The notes under the pieces are model-generated. The model saw nothing but the letters and a program-made list of their open reading frames with translations. It was not told the DNA's origin and did not search any database. From Acidobacteriota bacterium (lineage in GTDB: Bacteria > Acidobacteriota > Terriglobia > Terriglobales > Acidobacteriaceae), in the NCBI GenBank assembly GCA_021778815.1, contig JAJYBW010000135.1, positions 1-8,591 on the forward strand: a stretch of DNA of 8,591 bases. Direction: 5' to 3'. Below are positions 6,401-8,591 of this stretch, piece by piece. Within the stretch, counting starts at the first letter, position 1; each line of letters starts with the position of its first letter. The translations under genes and the position numbers were made by a program.

Positions 6401-6775
6401 GACCAGTGCATCCTGTTCCGGCGTGCCAACCATGAAGCGCACAATCACGAGGCTCTGTCCTGGGCTCGAGATCGAGTACACATATTCCACTCCGGGAATC
6501 TCGTGCATGAGGTTCTCGATCGGATTGGTGACTCGCTGCTCCACTTCCGCCGGCGATGCGCCCGGCATGGCCGTCATTACGTCCAGCATCGGCACCTGGA
6601 TCTGCGGATCTTCTTCGCGCGGAATTGCCAGCACCGCGAACAAACCCACCACCAGAGAGGCCACAATAAACAGCGGCGTCAGTTTCGAATTCAGAAACAT
6701 GCTCGCCAGCAGGCCTGCGATTCCATTCGGTTTGGCCGGGTTCTCCGGAGGAATTTCGATGGGGGAGGGCTTCAT
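3485..6775 (-). CDS. RND efflux transporter permease (AcrB/HAE-like)
   Basis: Inner-membrane proton-driven pump of a tripartite efflux system; 1096 residues. The layout is classical: TM1 about 34-52, first periplasmic loop to about 366, TM2-TM6 about 367-520, TM7 about 562-580, second periplasmic loop to about 920, TM8-TM12 about 922-1072. Proton-relay Asp431-Asp432 lie in TM4 (GILVDDAIVVVEN, the HAE pattern, not the CusA-type metal pattern). In TM10 the AcrB Lys940 position is Arg990 (IIVRNSILVVDF), while the counterparts of AcrB Arg971 and Thr978 are kept as Arg1020 and Thr1027. Early hallmarks include IPREEDPQIQVP (51-62) and PGASPAEVE (71-79). Substrate cannot be deduced; drugs, solvents or reactive small molecules are all possible. 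The ATG overlaps the adaptor stop as ATGA (6772-6775), and the 3' end overlaps the DUF2892 start. No frameshift is seen. Confidence 0.96.
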   Translation of the reverse strand: MKPSPIEIPPENPAKPNGIAGLLASMFLNSKLTPLFIVASLVVGLFAVLAIPREEDPQIQVPMLDVMTAMPGASPAEVEQRVTNPIENLMHEIPGVEYVYSISSPGQSLVIVRFMVGTPEQDALVKVYSKLYSNADRTPVGASPSLVKVHSIDDVPILAVTLWGANYNGYQLRQMAEEVQHTIRQVPDVSETKLIGGQPRAMRVVLSTAKLSAFNISPDTVVERLKAANARTQAGEFAEGNQEILVDAGNLFKDTNDLAGVVVGVANGRPIYLRDVADKIVDGPAEPHDYVLFGTTGTSARGGPAQEYPAVTITIAKRKGTNATDISRAVLQRVAEMRGVTLPADVTITTTRNYGATAKAKSDELLKHLLLATLSVTFLIALFLGWRESGVVLLAIPVTLALTMVVFYLLGYTLNRVTLFALIFSIGILVDDAIVVVENMVRHFRLPKNCRRPLSEVAVEAVAEVGNPTILATFTVIAAILPMALVRGLMGPYMRPIPVGASTAMMFSLIVAFVVSPWAAMRLLGRKHLEGARTLEPEKEGWLTRFYRRVMHPLLYKPRTRYLFLGVVVLLLLAACALVPMKMVLVKMLPFDNKSEFQVMINMPDGTPLEQTTRVAQAMGAYLSQQNDVTNYQIYSGTSGPYNFNGLVRHYYLRSQPNQADIQVNLLPADVRSAQSHEIAKRMRPGLDQIAQRFGARIQVSEVPPGPPVLQTLVAEIYGPSPQGQLEVARQVKQVFQQTKGVVDTDWYMQDPQQQLVLRVDETKAALHGIAVAQVAQTIQLAASGTQAGLLHSQDAREAVPTMVELDRPDRSSLEALQNIKLRGADGSMVSLRELVDVDHTTLKPDIYHKNLKRVVYVTGDVAGAEESPVYAIMKMNQALDKLTLPDGYKLVRYNSVQPESTDHYSMKWDGEWQITIEVFRDLGLAFAAVLILIYVLVVGWFKSFTVPLAIMAPIPLTLVGILPAHALLGDFFTATSMIGFIAGAGIIVRNSILVVDFIELRRREGMPLAEAVIDAGAVRLRPVLLTAAGVVVGASVILTDPIFQGLGLSLIAGGVASTFLSWPAVPVLYYMLNARKEQARISSLNTEQEEVCLDS
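3502..3509 (-). promoter_or_regulatory. Ribosome binding site fixing the TTG start of the DUF2892 gene
   Basis: On the - strand the bases read GAGGAGG, with AGGAGG the complement of 3502-3507, placed 6 nt before the TTG at 3495-3493. The site lies inside the 3' end of the permease gene, where it encodes the Glu-Glu-Val near the C-terminus. No ATG or GTG at suitable spacing is available, so this site decides the start. Confidence 0.75.
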
Positions 6776-7881
6776 GGCTGGGCCTCAATGCGCTTGCCGG
6801 CAATGTCGCGATCACCCGGGTGGTTCACCAGCGTCTCTCCCGCGGCTATGCCGGAGAGTATCTCGACTTCGTCCCCGTGCCGGTTTCCCAGAGTCACATA
6901 GCGAAGCTGCGCCACTCCCTCTGCATCCAGAGCATAGACGCAAGGCAGCGATCCGCGCATCACCACGGCGGACTGCGGCGCCAGAATCACCGACCGCACC
7001 GCGCCGGGGAAATTCGCCGTGGCATATATACCGGCGCGCAGCTGTTTGGAGGCGGGAAGATCCAGCTTCACCAGAAAGCTGCGGCTCGATGGATCCGCCG
7101 CGGGAACGATCTGCGCCACAGTTGCCGTAGTATCGGCCGCGCCGATTCCATCAATGCTCACCGGCAGCTTCATTCCCATCCGGACCGAGCCGATCAGGGA
7201 TTCATCGACAGACGTATAGAGTTGCAGCGGGCCGTCGCGATCAATCTGCAGCAAGGGAGTTCCTGGTGTCGCCAGCGTACCCGGATCAGCCGTGCGTGCG
7301 GTCACGATTCCAGTAAATGGCGCGTGCAGCTGCATGTATCCAAGCTGTGTTCGTGCGCCTGCGACCGCGGCGTTCGCCTCGCTGCTCTGCGCCTGCAATG
7401 CCTGCAACTGGAGCGACGCCGCCTGCGAGCGCTGCTGTACCTCGTCAAACTCCTGAGGGCTTACACTCTTTTGGTTTTTCAATTCCTGGTAGCGGGCCAG
7501 AGTTCCCGAAGCCAGCGTCGCGCCGGCCTGCGCCGCCATCTGCTGTTTCTCCACCGCCATCTGCGCAGCCGTGGCTCGATTGAGATCGGAACGCATCGCT
7601 GAGTCATCCAGCGCGATCAGCAGCTGTCCTGCGCGCACCCGGTCGCCAGCCTGCACCAGCACCTGCCGGATTGTCCCAGGCATCTGTGCGGAGATCATCG
7701 CCGTTTCTTTCGCATGCACTGTGCCGCTGGTGCGAATCGACTGCGGCATCTGTTGTGCCTTGGTTTTCACCAACTGTGCCTGTGCCGTCGGAGGTGCTGC
7801 CTGTACCGCTTGGTTCTCGTGAGAGCATCCCAGCAGCAGCACGGGAGTCAAAAGAAGTAGAGAGGATCGAGATGGCTTCAT
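6772..7881 (-). CDS. RND efflux periplasmic adaptor (membrane fusion lipoprotein)
   Basis: The adaptor bridges the inner-membrane permease and the outer-membrane channel. It has 369 residues, typical for the family. The N-terminus is a lipoprotein signal (MKPSRSSLLL, lipobox LLGC, Cys19; Ser at +2, so not inner-membrane retained by the E. coli rule). Next come the first half of the biotinyl-lipoyl domain (about 58-92, SAQMPGTIRQVLVQAGDRVR), a Gln/Ala-rich coiled-coil hairpin (about 95-175), the second lipoyl half (180-213, MQLHAPFTGIVTARTADPG), a beta-barrel (about 218-292) and a membrane-proximal domain to the end. No metal-binding His/Met cluster typical of CusB is seen, in keeping with the HAE-type permease. 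Start: ATG 7881 with GGAGA about 7 nt upstream, overlapping the channel gene stop (ATGA, 7878-7881). Confidence 0.95.
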   Translation of the reverse strand: MKPSRSSLLLLTPVLLLGCSHENQAVQAAPPTAQAQLVKTKAQQMPQSIRTSGTVHAKETAMISAQMPGTIRQVLVQAGDRVRAGQLLIALDDSAMRSDLNRATAAQMAVEKQQMAAQAGATLASGTLARYQELKNQKSVSPQEFDEVQQRSQAASLQLQALQAQSSEANAAVAGARTQLGYMQLHAPFTGIVTARTADPGTLATPGTPLLQIDRDGPLQLYTSVDESLIGSVRMGMKLPVSIDGIGAADTTATVAQIVPAADPSSRSFLVKLDLPASKQLRAGIYATANFPGAVRSVILAPQSAVVMRGSLPCVYALDAEGVAQLRYVTLGNRHGDEVEILSGIAAGETLVNHPGDRDIAGKRIEAQP

Positions 7882-8591
7882 TGCAGGGTCTCCGCTGAAT
7901 CGGGGGTAAGGCTACCGGTCGAATACATCAGGGCTGCATACGCCACTGCGTTTCCATACACGGCGCGCCAATAATCGTTCTGGCTCCGGCGTTGCGCATC
8001 TTCAGCGCGCAGCAGATCGGTCATCGTCGCCAGTCCCGCCTTGTAGCGGTTGCGCACAATTCGCAGGCTCTCTGTGGACTGCTGCATCGCTGCCTGCGCA
8101 GTCGCCACAAGGCGCTCGGCCGTGTGGTGCTCGGTCCAGGCGCGGCTCACGGCCAGACGAATCTGCTGCTCGCCCGCGCGCTCCTGCGCTTCCGCTTTTT
8201 GCTGCGCGGCACGCTGCTGCGCAAGCTGGGCGCGCTTCGCCATCGGGAAAATGTCTAGATTCAGTTGCACTCCGGCAACCCAGTTATTGCCGCCGCCACC
8301 CGTAAAGTTCGGATTGTCTATTTCCCAGTTGCCATAACCGCTCACGGTCGGCGCCAGGCCATCTCTCGCTGCTTTAGCCGCCGCTCCTTGTGCCAAGGTT
8401 TGCTGTCTCAGGGCCTTCAGGTCCGGCTTGGCCTTCAGTGCGCTCGCAATGTCGTCTGCCAGCACGCCGTCAGGAAAACTGCGCGCATTGATCGGCTGCA
8501 GCGCCACCCTGGGAGAGCTGCTGTCCGCGCCCATCGCTGCTTCCAGTTGCGCCCACGCCACATCGGCATCGCCTTCGGCGGCAATCCGCGC
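7878..8591 (-). CDS. TolC family outer-membrane efflux protein (5' truncated by window)
   Basis: Outer-membrane channel partner of the RND pump. The frame runs open to the last base of the window, so about 237 C-terminal residues are visible and the N-terminal part, with its signal sequence, lies beyond. A GTG at 8559-8561 is an internal valine, not the start. Visible parts: the end of the first helical repeat (about IAAEGDADVAWAQLEAAMG), then the second TolC repeat with the KPDLKALRQQ helix, a Pro turn into the GYGNWEIDNP strand, a GGGGNNW loop, WVAGVQLNLDIF strand, a long Ala/Gln-rich coiled coil, and the characteristic C-terminal RYKAGLATMTDLLRAEDAQ. A canonical length of about 420-480 residues implies roughly half is missing. 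It is the first visible gene of the operon; its promoter and any regulator would lie to the right. Confidence 0.93.
   Translation of the reverse strand, partial: ARIAAEGDADVAWAQLEAAMGADSSSPRVALQPINARSFPDGVLADDIASALKAKPDLKALRQQTLAQGAAAKAARDGLAPTVSGYGNWEIDNPNFTGGGGNNWVAGVQLNLDIFPMAKRAQLAQQRAAQQKAEAQERAGEQQIRLAVSRAWTEHHTAERLVATAQAAMQQSTESLRIVRNRYKAGLATMTDLLRAEDAQRRSQNDYWRAVYGNAVAYAALMYSTGSLTPDSAETLQ

Noticed and set aside
5910..6815. 301-codon - strand frame overlapping the permease and adaptor junction
   Set aside because: It is an alternate frame of the permease gene in GC-rich sequence, with Arg/Gly/Ala-rich low-complexity composition. The permease frame carries all conserved motifs.
6333..7130. 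265-codon + strand frame antisense to the permease and adaptor
   Set aside because: It spans two genuine genes on the opposite strand, has no ribosome site or recognisable domain, and its composition is that of an antisense shadow.
7878..8561. Taking GTG 8561 as the start of the TolC-like gene
   Set aside because: The frame stays open to the window edge with TolC-like helical residues before it. The protein would lack its signal peptide and first repeat, so the gene is truncated by the window rather than short.
1..8591. CRISPR arrays, tRNA or rRNA genes, insertion sequences, phage genes
   Set aside because: No regularly spaced repeats, cloverleaf-like T-loop motif, transposase-like frame or terminal inverted repeats were seen on reading both strands.

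Overview
This is an 8.6 kb stretch of a moderately GC-rich bacterial chromosome. It carries two genes on the + strand (an exported protein of unknown function and dnaN, the sliding clamp). Facing them is a tightly packed five-gene operon on the - strand that encodes an RND tripartite efflux pump plus two small accessory proteins. The exported protein, the Gram-negative envelope genes and the overall character suggest an Acidobacteriota (Terriglobia-like) genome. That assignment is inferred from family resemblance and is not proven by anything in the window.

Left part (1-1514): a 302-residue secreted protein, possibly starting upstream of the window, ends at 929. Its stop overlaps, in an ATGA, the start of a 41-codon reading frame with a strong ribosome binding site. 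The remainder up to dnaN holds no convincing ordinary gene. It does hold a possible 38-residue single-span membrane peptide, a near-perfect 26-bp palindrome, an 11-bp direct repeat 125 bp apart, an orphan AGGAGG and a weak candidate promoter for dnaN.

Middle (1515-2842): dnaN (372 residues, all clamp hallmarks present) converges on the - strand operon. Between them lie a 12-bp-stem terminator, whose T-tract favours the - strand transcript, and two further hairpins.

Right part (2843-8591, - strand, transcribed right to left): TolC-type outer-membrane channel (N-terminus outside the window), lipoprotein membrane-fusion adaptor, RND inner-membrane permease, a two-helix YgaP-like (DUF2892) membrane protein, and an OsmC-family thiol peroxidase-like protein. 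The first three joints are overlaps (ATGA, ATGA, and 11 nt with a TTG start), and the last is a 29-nt gap with a strong ribosome binding site, so the five genes are almost certainly one transcript ending at the hairpin near 2660-2700. The permease has the proton-relay residues of the drug/hydrophobe (HAE) type rather than the heavy-metal type, with Arg in place of the usual TM10 Lys. The coupling of this pump to YgaP-like and OsmC proteins, both linked elsewhere to sulfur or peroxide chemistry, is the most interesting biology here. It suggests a pump for a reactive sulfur or peroxide-related compound, but the substrate cannot be read from the sequence.
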